DNA of 64,000 nt, taken from Streptomyces sp. NBC_00443. GTDB lineage: Bacteria > Actinomycetota > Actinomycetes > Streptomycetales > Streptomycetaceae. The DNA is taken from positions 8,184,001 to 8,248,000 of the forward strand of contig NZ_CP107917.1 of assembly GCF_036014175.1 (NCBI RefSeq), written 5' to 3'. The notes below the pieces were generated by a model. That model saw only the letters and a list, made by a program, of their open reading frames with translations. It had not been told where the DNA came from and made no database searches. The position numbers and the translations under genes were made by a program. The stretch's first letter is position 1. Each line of letters begins with the position of its first letter. Below are positions 1 to 7,746 of this stretch, piece by piece.

Positions 1-521
1 CGACGGTGGACAAGCTCGCCGGCCTGGCTCCCGTGTTCTCGCAGAACGGCACGATCACCGCCGGGAACTCCGCCGGCATCAACGACGGCGCTGCCGCCGT
101 GCTGCTGATGCGCTCGGCCGATCTCACCCCCGGCGCCGCACCGCTGTGCCGGCTGCGCGACGCGGTCGTCACCGCGCTGGAGCCGGAGATCATGGGCGTC
201 GCCCCGGCCGAGGCGATCCGCAGCCTGCTGCATCGCAACGGCCTCACCCTGGACGCGATCGACGTGATCGAACTCAACGAGGCGTTCGCCGCCCAGGTCC
301 TGGCCGTCATGGACGGACTCAAGCTCGATCCGGACCGCGTCAACCCGAACGGCGGGGCGATCGCCCTCGGCCATCCCATCGGCGCCACGGGAACCGTCCT
401 GTTGCTCAAGGCGGCTCACGAACTGCGCCGCACGGGCGGCCGGTTGGCCGTGATCGCCCTATGCATCGGCGGCGGCCAGGGAATCGCCGCACTGATCGAG
501 AACCCGGACGGGACCCGATGA
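1..521 (+). CDS. Thiolase (acetyl-CoA acetyltransferase), C-terminal part
   Basis: This is the C-terminal part of a thiolase; the N-terminal half, with the acyl-accepting Cys, lies left of the window. The visible part carries the family signatures: NDGAAAVLLM, ELNEAFAAQ, the catalytic His block GGAIALGHPIGATG, and the second active-site Cys in CIGGGQG near the end. Thiolases of this class condense or cleave acetoacetyl-CoA and longer 3-ketoacyl-CoAs in the cytoplasm. The stop overlaps the ATG of the next gene (ATGA), so it is probably cotranslated with the acetoacetyl-CoA synthetase. That pairing suggests acetoacetate or ketone-body type metabolism, or CoA-thioester supply to the neighbouring polyketide genes. 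Family assignment is firm; substrate is inference. Confidence 0.9.
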   Translation, partial: TVDKLAGLAPVFSQNGTITAGNSAGINDGAAAVLLMRSADLTPGAAPLCRLRDAVVTALEPEIMGVAPAEAIRSLLHRNGLTLDAIDVIELNEAFAAQVLAVMDGLKLDPDRVNPNGGAIALGHPIGATGTVLLLKAAHELRRTGGRLAVIALCIGGGQGIAALIENPDGTR

Positions 522-2566
522 GCGAGTACGTCTGGCATCCCACGCCGGAGTTCACCGAACACGGCAACATCGCGGCCTTCTGCCGCAAGCACGGCATCGA
601 CGGCGGCTACCGCGAACTGCAGAACAGGTCCGTCACCCACCCCCAGTGGTTCTGGGAACGGGCCGCGGCGGACATCGGCATCGTCTGGCACACGCCGCCG
701 AGGCGCGTGTGCGACGACACCGGAGGCATCGCCTCCACCCGCTGGTTCCCGGGAGGACGCACCAACCTCGTGGACTCCTGTCTCCACCGCCACCTACGGC
801 AGGGGCGCGGGCGGGCTCCCGCACTGCGCTGGGAGCGGGAGGACGGCACGAAGGGAGTTCTCACGTACGACGAGGTCGCTGCCCGCAGCGCCCGGGTGGC
901 AGGCGGACTGCGCGCCCTCGGGGTCGCGGAGGGCGACCGGGTGGCCGGGTATCTGCCGGCCGGTCCCGAGGCCTTCGTCCTGCTCTTCGCCTGCGCGCGC
1001 ATCGGCGCCGTGCTGGTGCCGCTGTTCTCCGGCTTCGGCACCGAGGCGATCGCCGTACGGCTTGTCGACGCCGGGGCGAGGGTCCTGGTCACCGCGGCGG
1101 CCGCCACCCGGCACGGCCGCCGGTACGACATGGAGACGGTGGCCCGTACAGCACTGGCAAAGGCCACGTGCGTACGTCATCTCGTCGTCGTTCGCGAAGA
1201 GCCGGGCGCCCCGCCGGATCCCTCCGGGCAGAGCCGCCGGAACATGCCATCCGCACCCGTAGGGGCGGGCGCAACGCCCCGTGCGTCGAGGCCCTCCTGG
1301 GCAGGCGACGTGTCGCAGGACGAGCCGACCGCCTCGCCGGGGCCCGCGACGACGACCTGGCACCGGCTCTCCGGCGCCGAGCCTGCCGAGACCGTCTCGC
1401 TCCCCACCGGCACCCCCTTCCTCCTGCTGCACACGTCGGGCACCACCGGGCGCCCCAAGGGCACGATCCACACCCACGGCGGCTTCCCGGTCCAGGTCGG
1501 CAGCGAGACCCGGTACAACCTCGACCTGCGGCCGGACGACGTGGCCTTCTGGGTCACCGACCCCGGCTGGATCATGTTCCCGCTCGTCGCCGTGGGCGCC
1601 ACCCTCGCCGGCGCCTGCGTCCTGGCGTATCAGGGCACGATCGACCATCCGGACGTCACCCGCCTGTGGCGGCTGCTCGACGACCACGGGGTCACCGTCT
1701 TCGGCAGCTCGCCCAGCCTGGCCCGCATGCTGATGGGCCGCGACCCGAAGCATCCGGCGCCGTCCCGGTTGCGCGTCCTCGGCTCCACCGGCGAGCCGTG
1801 GACCGAGGAGGCGTGGCGCTGGTACTTCGCCGACTTCGGCGGCAAACGCTGCCCGGTGATCAACATCTGCGGCGGCACCGAGGTCGGCGGATCCCTGCTC
1901 GCCTCCGCGCCCACCCTGCCCCAGTCGCCGTGCAGTTTCTCGGGGCCCTGCCTGGGCATCGACGCGGCGATCGAGGACGACCAGGACACAGAGCCGCCCG
2001 AAGGACACGTCGGTGAACTGGTCGTGCGGCACTCCTGGCCCGGCATGACCCGGGGACTGTGGCGAGCGCGGGAACGCTTCGCCGACACCTACTTCGGCCG
2101 GAGGCCGGGCCGCTGGTCCCACGGCGACCTCGTCTCCCGGACCGGTGACGAGTGGTTCGTCCACGGCCGCCTCGACGACATCATCAAGGTCGCCGGCAAA
2201 CGCCTCGGGCCCGCCGAGGTCGAGGACGCCGTCGTCGGAGACCCGGCCGTCGCCGAGGCAGCCGCAGTCGGGATACCGCACCCCGTCAAGGGCGAGGCCC
2301 TGTGGTGCTTCGCGGTCCCGGCGGCCGGGCAGCCCCTCGGCGCACCGGAAGCCGAGCGGATCCGCGGACGGGTGGCCCACGCGCTCGGCCCCGCGTTCCG
2401 GCCCAGCCGGGTGGTCGCCGTACCGGAGCTGCCCAGGACCCGCAACGGCAAGGTGATGCGGCGGCTCATCCGCAGCCTCGTCACCGGCGAGGCGCTCGGT
2501 GACCTGTCCACCCTCGTCAACCCGGCCGGCCTCGACGCGATCCGTACCGCCCTGCAGGAACAGTGA
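518..2566 (+). CDS. Acetoacetyl-CoA synthetase (acetoacetate-CoA ligase)
   Basis: A 682-aa adenylate-forming enzyme predicted to activate acetoacetate with ATP and CoA. The N-terminus has the WF..A..LN-like region of acetoacetyl/acetyl-CoA synthetases. The P-loop is LLLHTSGTTGRPKGT, the A5 motif is NICGGTEVGG, the hinge region is GRLDDIIKVAGKRL, and the C-terminal catalytic Lys sits in LPRTRNGKVMRR. The ATG at 518 overlaps the thiolase stop by four bases; a much longer open frame upstream lies inside the thiolase gene and is not used. Length fits the family (about 650-690 aa). A Pro/Ser/Ala-rich stretch around residues 230-280 looks like a lineage-specific insertion. Partners are the thiolase before it and the metallo-hydrolase after it. 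Confidence 0.9.
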   Translation: MSEYVWHPTPEFTEHGNIAAFCRKHGIDGGYRELQNRSVTHPQWFWERAAADIGIVWHTPPRRVCDDTGGIASTRWFPGGRTNLVDSCLHRHLRQGRGRAPALRWEREDGTKGVLTYDEVAARSARVAGGLRALGVAEGDRVAGYLPAGPEAFVLLFACARIGAVLVPLFSGFGTEAIAVRLVDAGARVLVTAAAATRHGRRYDMETVARTALAKATCVRHLVVVREEPGAPPDPSGQSRRNMPSAPVGAGATPRASRPSWAGDVSQDEPTASPGPATTTWHRLSGAEPAETVSLPTGTPFLLLHTSGTTGRPKGTIHTHGGFPVQVGSETRYNLDLRPDDVAFWVTDPGWIMFPLVAVGATLAGACVLAYQGTIDHPDVTRLWRLLDDHGVTVFGSSPSLARMLMGRDPKHPAPSRLRVLGSTGEPWTEEAWRWYFADFGGKRCPVINICGGTEVGGSLLASAPTLPQSPCSFSGPCLGIDAAIEDDQDTEPPEGHVGELVVRHSWPGMTRGLWRARERFADTYFGRRPGRWSHGDLVSRTGDEWFVHGRLDDIIKVAGKRLGPAEVEDAVVGDPAVAEAAAVGIPHPVKGEALWCFAVPAAGQPLGAPEAERIRGRVAHALGPAFRPSRVVAVPELPRTRNGKVMRRLIRSLVTGEALGDLSTLVNPAGLDAIRTALQEQ

Positions 2567-2601
2567 AAGCGGGCAACCCGCCCACGGACCAAGGGAGTTC
2601 C

Positions 2602-3480
2602 ATGCCGACGATCGACATCCTCCTGCCCGGCTTCGCCATCGACACCGACCAGGGCTTTCCCGCCTTCTGCGGGGTGTTCCTGGTACGCGGCCCGGACGCC
2701 GCCGGACGGCACCGGAACATCCTCGTCGACGCCGCCCACGTCGGCCGCCGCCCCTTCCTGTGGAACGCGCTCGCCGCACACGGCCTCGACGCCGAGGACA
2801 TCGACACCGTCGTCCTCACCCACGCCCACTGGGACCACGTCCAGAACATCGACCTGTTCCCGCAGGCCACCCTCGTCCTCCACCCCGACGAGCGCCGGTA
2901 CGCGCACACCCCGCACGCCAACGACTGGGCCACGCCCGCCTGGACGGGGCTGCTCCTCGAACAACTCCCCGTCCGCGAGGTCACGGACGGGGAGGAGATC
3001 ATCCCGGGCGTGGACGTCATCGGCCTGCCCGGCCACTCGCCCGGCAGCATCGGCGTGGTCGTGCAGACCGAGCGGGGGCGCGCCACCATCACCGGCGACG
3101 CCCTGCACTTCGCGTACGTCGCCCTCACCAAACGCAACCCCCTGGTCTTCTGGGACGCCGACCAGGCCGCCCGCAGCATCGAACGGGTCCTTACTGTGTC
3201 CGACGTGGTCTACCCGGGCCACGACCGCCCGTTCCGGCTCACGTCGGACGCCGGCATCGACTACCTGGAACCCTTCGCGCTCACCCTGACCGGACTGCGG
3301 CCCGACACCCTTGGACTCCGCTTCGCCGACGCCTCGTCACGCCCGCTGTGGGTCATGCCGGGCGTCAAGGAGCAGCCCGAGCTGTACGAGAAGAACGCCG
3401 ACGAGATCCAACGACGCATCAACCGGGTGCCGAAGGTGGTGCGCCCAGTTCCGCGAGAAGCCGGGCCAGCGAAGGGCTGA
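2602..3480 (+). CDS. Metallo-beta-lactamase-fold hydrolase
   Basis: A 292-aa MBL-fold protein. The metal-binding motif HAHWDH is present in the context VVLTHAHWDHVQNID. Further metal ligands are likely the His in LPGHSPGS, the Asp in TGDALH, and the His in VYPGHDRPF, giving a dinuclear site. The ATG at 2602 is preceded by AAGGGAG at a good distance, so the in-frame codon at 2563 is not the likely start. It follows the CoA ligase by 35 bases and probably belongs to the same operon. Such enzymes cleave lactones, thioesters or glyoxalase-type substrates; which applies here cannot be read from sequence. Its 3' end overlaps the convergent thioesterase gene by 62 bases. Confidence 0.85.
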   Translation: MPTIDILLPGFAIDTDQGFPAFCGVFLVRGPDAAGRHRNILVDAAHVGRRPFLWNALAAHGLDAEDIDTVVLTHAHWDHVQNIDLFPQATLVLHPDERRYAHTPHANDWATPAWTGLLLEQLPVREVTDGEEIIPGVDVIGLPGHSPGSIGVVVQTERGRATITGDALHFAYVALTKRNPLVFWDADQAARSIERVLTVSDVVYPGHDRPFRLTSDAGIDYLEPFALTLTGLRPDTLGLRFADASSRPLWVMPGVKEQPELYEKNADEIQRRINRVPKVVRPVPREAGPAKG

Positions 3481-4225
3481 GCCGGTCGAAGAACGGATCG
3501 GGTGCCTGGCGCGGAAAGAAGTGACCGCCGGGGACGGTGGTCATGCGGAAGCTGTTCACGTACCTCCCCCAGGCCCGCACCGCGCCCGGGGTGACGAGCG
3601 GGTCGTCGACGCCCGCGAAAGCCTCGACGTGGAGCGGCAGCCGGGCCCGTTCGTCGTCCGGGTCCGGCAGTCCCGCCCGGTGGTGGGTCGCGCAGACCCG
3701 CAGGTCGTCGCGGAGGATGGGCAGCAGCACCCGCAGCCAATCGTCCCGTCCGAGGAACCGCGGACTCAGCCCGCCGAAGTCCACCAGGAGACGGGCCAGT
3801 TCGTGGTCGTCGTACCGGTCGGGCGGCGGCAGCGACGGCGACACATACGGCGCCGCGTACGCCCCGAGGAACAGGGCCTCGGGAGGGCGGCCGCCCTCGC
3901 GAAGCCGGGCCGCCGCCAGCGCGAAGGCCACCATCGCGCCCATGCTGTGGCCGTAGGCGGCCCAGGGCCCCTCGTCGAGCCGAGGCGCGAGATCGCGCCC
4001 GAGGGCCTCGACGACCTCGCCCGCGTCCTGGAAGCGGGGCTCGCGGTAGCGCGCCTCGCGGCCCGGCAACTGCACCGGCAGGACGTCGACGTCGAACGGC
4101 AGGCGACCGGGCCACGAGCTGAAGAACGAGGCGCCGCCGCCCGCGTGGTGGAAGCAGAACAGCCTGAGCCGGGCGCCCTCGCGGGGCGCCCGGCCGAGGC
4201 AGGACGCCGGAGCCGTAGTGGTCAT
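3419..4225 (-). CDS. Type II thioesterase of the polyketide operon
   Basis: A 268-aa alpha/beta-hydrolase of the type II thioesterase family, which clears aberrant acyl groups from carrier proteins of polyketide/NRPS lines. The N-terminal signature LRLFCFHHAGGGASFFSSW is typical; the nucleophile Ser is in YGHSMGAMVA and the catalytic His in PGGHFFPR near the C-terminus. It is the last gene of the minus-strand operon that begins at 14005, and its ATG overlaps the stop of the upstream hydrolase (ATGA). Because the pathway lacks an integrated TE domain, this protein could alternatively take part in product release, but editing is the default role. It overlaps the convergent MBL gene by 62 bases. 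Confidence 0.88.
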   Translation of the reverse strand: MTTTAPASCLGRAPREGARLRLFCFHHAGGGASFFSSWPGRLPFDVDVLPVQLPGREARYREPRFQDAGEVVEALGRDLAPRLDEGPWAAYGHSMGAMVAFALAAARLREGGRPPEALFLGAYAAPYVSPSLPPPDRYDDHELARLLVDFGGLSPRFLGRDDWLRVLLPILRDDLRVCATHHRAGLPDPDDERARLPLHVEAFAGVDDPLVTPGAVRAWGRYVNSFRMTTVPGGHFFPRQAPDPFFDRLSPSLARLLAELGAPPSAPG

Positions 4226-5331
4226 GCAGGGGCTCCGGGCAATGTACGGGCGAGGCGGCGGCGTGCGCGCAGGACCCGAGCCCGGGCCGAGGCGGCCCGG
4301 CGGACGCCGCTCGCCGTGCCGGCCATGCGCAGCGCCTGCGACAGCAGCCACAGCCGGATCTCGGCAGCCTGGTCGGGTCGGCCGCCGAGGGCGTCGTTCT
4401 CGACCAGGCGCAGGTGCGGCACGGTCTGCTCCAGCAACCGGACGTCGGACGGCGGCGCGACCTCGTCGTCGCGGCTCGCCGCGTACGCGACCGGGGTGCG
4501 CAGTCGGGTCAGCCGCTCCTCGTCGACGCCCCAGTCGGCGAGGGCGGCCGGGAGCCGGTCCACCGGCGTCCGCATCACATGGGACAGGGTCAGCGTCATC
4601 AGGCGGGGCAGCGGCGTGCGGTGCGCGGCGCGGGTGAAGAAGTCGCACACCGGGGCCCCGGCGGTCGCCAGTCCCCGGATGCGATCGTCCTCCAGCGCGT
4701 GTCGCAGGGCGAGATGCCCGCCGAAGCTCAGGCCCACGACACAGGTGCGGGAGGCGTCGGCGGCACGGCCGAGCAGGTCGAGGAGATACGTGAGCATGCG
4801 CGTGCTGTCCGATCCGTAGGTGAGGGTGTTCTCGCCGACACCCGGCAGTTCCGTGACCACGACGGCCGCGCCGAGCCGGTCGGCTCCGGCCAGCACCGGG
4901 GCCCACTGCTCTTTCGTACTGGTGACGCCGCCCAGGACGAGGATGAGCGGGAGACTGCTGCGCTGGGACAGCCCGGCGGCCCAGCAGGCGAAGCCCGCCC
5001 CGTCGAAGGGCAGATCGAGCCGGGAGATGCCGCGGACGCGTTTGCGCCAGCGGTCGAAGGCCTCCACACCGGCGTTCTGTGCCGCCTGCCGGCTCGGCCC
5101 ATCGACGTACGGGAAGCGGGCCATCGTGTAGTAGCGAACCGCGTCCAGATCGCGGCCGCGTGCCTCGGCCGCCTTCGCGAGCGACGACCACTCGTGGGTC
5201 CAGACGCCGGGGCCTTCGCCCTTGGCGTCCTCATTGAAGTTCCGCATCACCCGGTGGACGACATCTCCGGGGATGCCCTGGGCGTAGGCGTGGGGAAGGG
5301 CGAACCTACGCAACTCGGCTACGGGGATCAC
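4222..5331 (-). CDS. Alpha/beta hydrolase, FrsA/DUF1100-like
   Basis: A 369-aa alpha/beta-hydrolase with a helical N-terminal cap region (about residues 1-140) followed by the hydrolase core. Visible elements are the oxyanion strand LILVLGGVTSTKEQW, the nucleophile elbow VVGLSFGGHLA, and an acid loop near VAYAASRDDEVAPP. It is fourth-base coupled on both sides (ATGA overlaps) to the thioesterase and to the 83-aa protein, so it belongs to the polyketide operon. In tetronate pathways an alpha/beta-hydrolase-fold enzyme removes acetate to form the exocyclic methylene; a similar role is possible here, but I see no matching acetyltransferase gene. A plain esterase or acyl-transfer role is the alternative. 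Confidence 0.75.
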   Translation of the reverse strand: MIPVAELRRFALPHAYAQGIPGDVVHRVMRNFNEDAKGEGPGVWTHEWSSLAKAAEARGRDLDAVRYYTMARFPYVDGPSRQAAQNAGVEAFDRWRKRVRGISRLDLPFDGAGFACWAAGLSQRSSLPLILVLGGVTSTKEQWAPVLAGADRLGAAVVVTELPGVGENTLTYGSDSTRMLTYLLDLLGRAADASRTCVVGLSFGGHLALRHALEDDRIRGLATAGAPVCDFFTRAAHRTPLPRLMTLTLSHVMRTPVDRLPAALADWGVDEERLTRLRTPVAYAASRDDEVAPPSDVRLLEQTVPHLRLVENDALGGRPDQAAEIRLWLLSQALRMAGTASGVRRAASARARVLRARRRLARTLPGAPA

Positions 5332-5579
5332 CGGGCCGTTCCTTTCTCTTCGGGGACATGTGCCTCTTCCGGGACACGCGCCGGGACCTCGGACGCGCCG
5401 CCGGTCCCCGGCCCGTTCCCACCGCCGGTGACGAGGCGGGCGAGGCCGGCCCGCATCCGCCTGCCGAAGCCGGGGGACAGGACGAGGTCCAGCTGGGTGT
5501 CGAGGAACAGGGCGCGGAAGTGCAGGCAGGCCTCGGGTTCGGCGGATACGACTGCGGGATCGACCTGGGGCGTGATCAC
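5328..5579 (-). CDS. Small protein of unknown function within the polyketide operon
   Basis: An 83-aa open frame locked into the operon by four-base overlaps at both ends (with the hydrolase at 5328-5331 and the ACP at 5576-5579), which is the main reason to call it real. The first half is ordered-looking (CLHFRALFLDTQLDLVL, then FGRRMRAGLARLV); the second half is Gly/Pro/Glu-rich and probably disordered. No catalytic motif, membrane segment or signal peptide is visible and I do not recognise a family. It may be a small partner of the ACP or hydrolase. Confidence 0.55.
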   Translation of the reverse strand: MITPQVDPAVVSAEPEACLHFRALFLDTQLDLVLSPGFGRRMRAGLARLVTGGGNGPGTGGASEVPARVPEEAHVPEEKGTAR

Positions 5580-5815
5580 CGGCCCGCCACCACTTCGTAC
5601 ATCTGCCGGAAGGTCCTCGTCTCCAGCATGTCGACCACGGGGATGCGTCGGCCGACGAGGTTCTCCACGACGGTCACCAGCCGCAGCAGCAGCACCGAGT
5701 CCCAGTCGGGGAAGTCGTCCAGGGGGCGGTCGAGGTCCTCGGCCCGGACCTGCAGGCCGAGTTCCTCCTCCAGGAGAGTGCGGAACTCTTCGGTGTCGGC
5801 GAGGGCAGTGGTCAT
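5576..5815 (-). CDS. Acyl carrier protein, probable glyceryl carrier
   Basis: A 79-aa free-standing acyl carrier protein. The phosphopantetheine attachment Ser is at residue 40 in the motif FPDWDSVLLLRL, flanked by the usual acidic helix I and a helix III ending MYEVVAGR. The motif has WDS rather than the canonical LDS/IDS and looks like the ACPs found next to FkbH proteins. It lies immediately downstream of the FkbH gene with a four-base overlap, so the likely role is to receive the glyceryl group from 1,3-bisphosphoglycerate. The KSIII encoded just upstream would then use glyceryl-S-ACP. The assignment as ACP is firm; the cargo is inferred from context. Confidence 0.85.
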   Translation of the reverse strand: MTTALADTEEFRTLLEEELGLQVRAEDLDRPLDDFPDWDSVLLLRLVTVVENLVGRRIPVVDMLETRTFRQMYEVVAGR

Positions 5816-7746
5816 GCGGAGTCTCCGTCGAACGGCCCGAACGCGGCTTGCAGCCGCAGATGGGTGGGGGCAGGGGTGATGTCGCCGAGGTCGTGCCGCA
5901 AGGTGACGGCGTCGGGGTGATCCGGATCGGTGCCGGTGACGGCGAAGCCGTGCTCGGCGTAGAAGGAGGCGAACGCGGAGTTGCGGGGCGTGGGCCGATA
6001 GCGGCCCGTCACGGCGCCCGCGCCGGTGTCACGGGCGAACTCCAGCACCGCCGTCACGCAGGCGCTCTCGATGCCCCGGGAGAACACCCGGCAGCTGAGG
6101 ACGAAGTTGTCGATGCGCAGCACCTCTGCGTCGTGCCGCAGGAACAGGGCGCCGACCAGGCCGTGGTCGCCGAACCGATCGCGCGCCCGCACCGCGATCA
6201 CGTGCAGCCCCGGGCGCTCCATCCGCGCCGACACCTGCGGGACCTGCAGGCGTTCGGTGGCCAGGTGGAACTGGTTGGTGCGCAGCGTGAGCTGGGAGAC
6301 CCGGGCGATCTCTGACTCCTCCGGCGGCCGCAGGAGTACCTCCAGCCCGAGTCCTTCGAGATAGTCCTGGTAGGAACCGAAGTCCTCGCGGAAATCCTGT
6401 CGCAGGGCCTCGGTGCGGTAGCGGCCGGCCCGTTCCAGGTCGGCCTCGGTGAGCTCGAACAGGTCGAACCAGCCGTCGGCCAGCAGCGCCGAGGGGTGCA
6501 GGGCGGGCTCCTCGTCGACCCGGACCACGGCGACCTCGGGCAGCTGCTCGGCGACCAGCCCGCACTCGAAGAGGCTGTCGTCGACGAAGACGAAGCTGTC
6601 CAGGCCGAGCCCGAGCCGGTCGGCGATGTCGCGGAGATTGTCGTGCTTCGCCTTCCAGTTGGCGTTGACGCGGACGAAGTCGTCCTCGCGCAGCACCATG
6701 GCCGGATGGGTGCGCAGTGTCTCGCGCACCGCGTCGGTGTCGTTCTTGCTGCTGACCGCCAGCAGCACGCCCTGCGCGCCGAGTTGCCCGAGCACCCGCT
6801 GGAACTCCTGGAAGGCCTCGCCCCGCAGGCCGGAGCCGAGGTCGACGCCGCCGGGCCCGTCCTCGCCGAGCACCCCTCCCCACAGCGTGCCGTCCAGGTC
6901 CAGCACCAGACACTTGCGGGTGCGGCCCAGGCGCGCGCGGACGACGTGGGCGGCCTCCCGGGCGTAGGCGGCGAGCAGCGCGTCGGACAGCCGGGCGCGG
7001 GCGTACTGCGCGGTGCGTGGATCGCACGCGGGAACGCCCTCGGCCACCAGCGGATCGAGGTCCACGATGACGACCCCGGGGTGCTGTTCGGCGAGGGACA
7101 GCAGACCGCGGTTGAAGTCCCGCCACACCGCGCCGAGCCGGGCGCGGGAGCGCAGGTCGACCAGCTGGTGGGTGTAACGGCGGTGCAGTGGCACGGTGTT
7201 GAGGACGAGCAGGCCACGCCCGGCCTTCTGGTGGGTGCGCACGGCGCCGGCGACGAGCGAGAGCCGGGCCCGTGCCGCTGCCTCCACGTCTTCGACCCGC
7301 CAGGGCACGGTGACGTCGTCGAAGACCGTGTGCGCGTCGAGCAGACACAGCGTGAGTTGCGGCTGCTCCTCGCTGGCCGCCGCGGGCCGCATCAGGTCCT
7401 GCAAATAGGAACCGTACGGTGCGACTTTCGCCTCCAACAGCATTCCGTGCCGGGCCAGTTCGGCGGTGAGGGGGGCCACAAGGGGGGCTACGGTGGAGTG
7501 GCCCGTGACGGCGACCGTGACCACCGGCGCGTCGGCGTGGCGGCATACCTCCTTCGCATCGAGCCGGGCCAGCAGCTGGCCCGCGGCCGGCAGGTCGGTC
7601 GCGGGCATGCGTGCCAGCAGGGCCCGTACCCGTCCGTACTCCGTGGCGAGCGTGCCCGCCCGATGCAGGGCGCGCAGGGTGCCGAGAGCCTGGGGGTCGT
7701 GCCAGGTGCCGGAGGCGCCGAAGGTGCGGTTCCCGGTCTCGGTCAT
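5812..7746 (-). CDS. FkbH-like glyceryl-ACP synthase (HAD superfamily)
   Basis: A 644-aa FkbH-family protein. The HAD core starts with DLDGTLWGG at residues 283-291 (nucleophile Asp283, Asp285), followed by SSKND (motif II) and FVDDSLFE (motif IV). The N-terminal part resembles the SGNH-like module of long FkbH proteins, and the C-terminal part is a GNAT-like domain (LRTNQFHLAT, then RFGDHGLVGALFL). FkbH enzymes dephosphorylate 1,3-bisphosphoglycerate and load the glyceryl group on an ACP; this supplies methoxymalonyl units in some pathways and the glycerol-derived carbons in tetronates. No genes for oxidation or O-methylation of glyceryl-ACP are nearby, while a KSIII and an ACP are, so tetronate-type use is favoured. 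It overlaps both neighbours by four bases. Confidence 0.9.
   Translation of the reverse strand: MTETGNRTFGASGTWHDPQALGTLRALHRAGTLATEYGRVRALLARMPATDLPAAGQLLARLDAKEVCRHADAPVVTVAVTGHSTVAPLVAPLTAELARHGMLLEAKVAPYGSYLQDLMRPAAASEEQPQLTLCLLDAHTVFDDVTVPWRVEDVEAAARARLSLVAGAVRTHQKAGRGLLVLNTVPLHRRYTHQLVDLRSRARLGAVWRDFNRGLLSLAEQHPGVVIVDLDPLVAEGVPACDPRTAQYARARLSDALLAAYAREAAHVVRARLGRTRKCLVLDLDGTLWGGVLGEDGPGGVDLGSGLRGEAFQEFQRVLGQLGAQGVLLAVSSKNDTDAVRETLRTHPAMVLREDDFVRVNANWKAKHDNLRDIADRLGLGLDSFVFVDDSLFECGLVAEQLPEVAVVRVDEEPALHPSALLADGWFDLFELTEADLERAGRYRTEALRQDFREDFGSYQDYLEGLGLEVLLRPPEESEIARVSQLTLRTNQFHLATERLQVPQVSARMERPGLHVIAVRARDRFGDHGLVGALFLRHDAEVLRIDNFVLSCRVFSRGIESACVTAVLEFARDTGAGAVTGRYRPTPRNSAFASFYAEHGFAVTGTDPDHPDAVTLRHDLGDITPAPTHLRLQAAFGPFDGDSA

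Noticed and set aside
794..2779. Minus-strand open frame of 661 codons opposite the acetoacetyl-CoA synthetase
   Set aside because: Low-complexity Arg/Gly translation without motifs; the plus-strand enzyme is complete.
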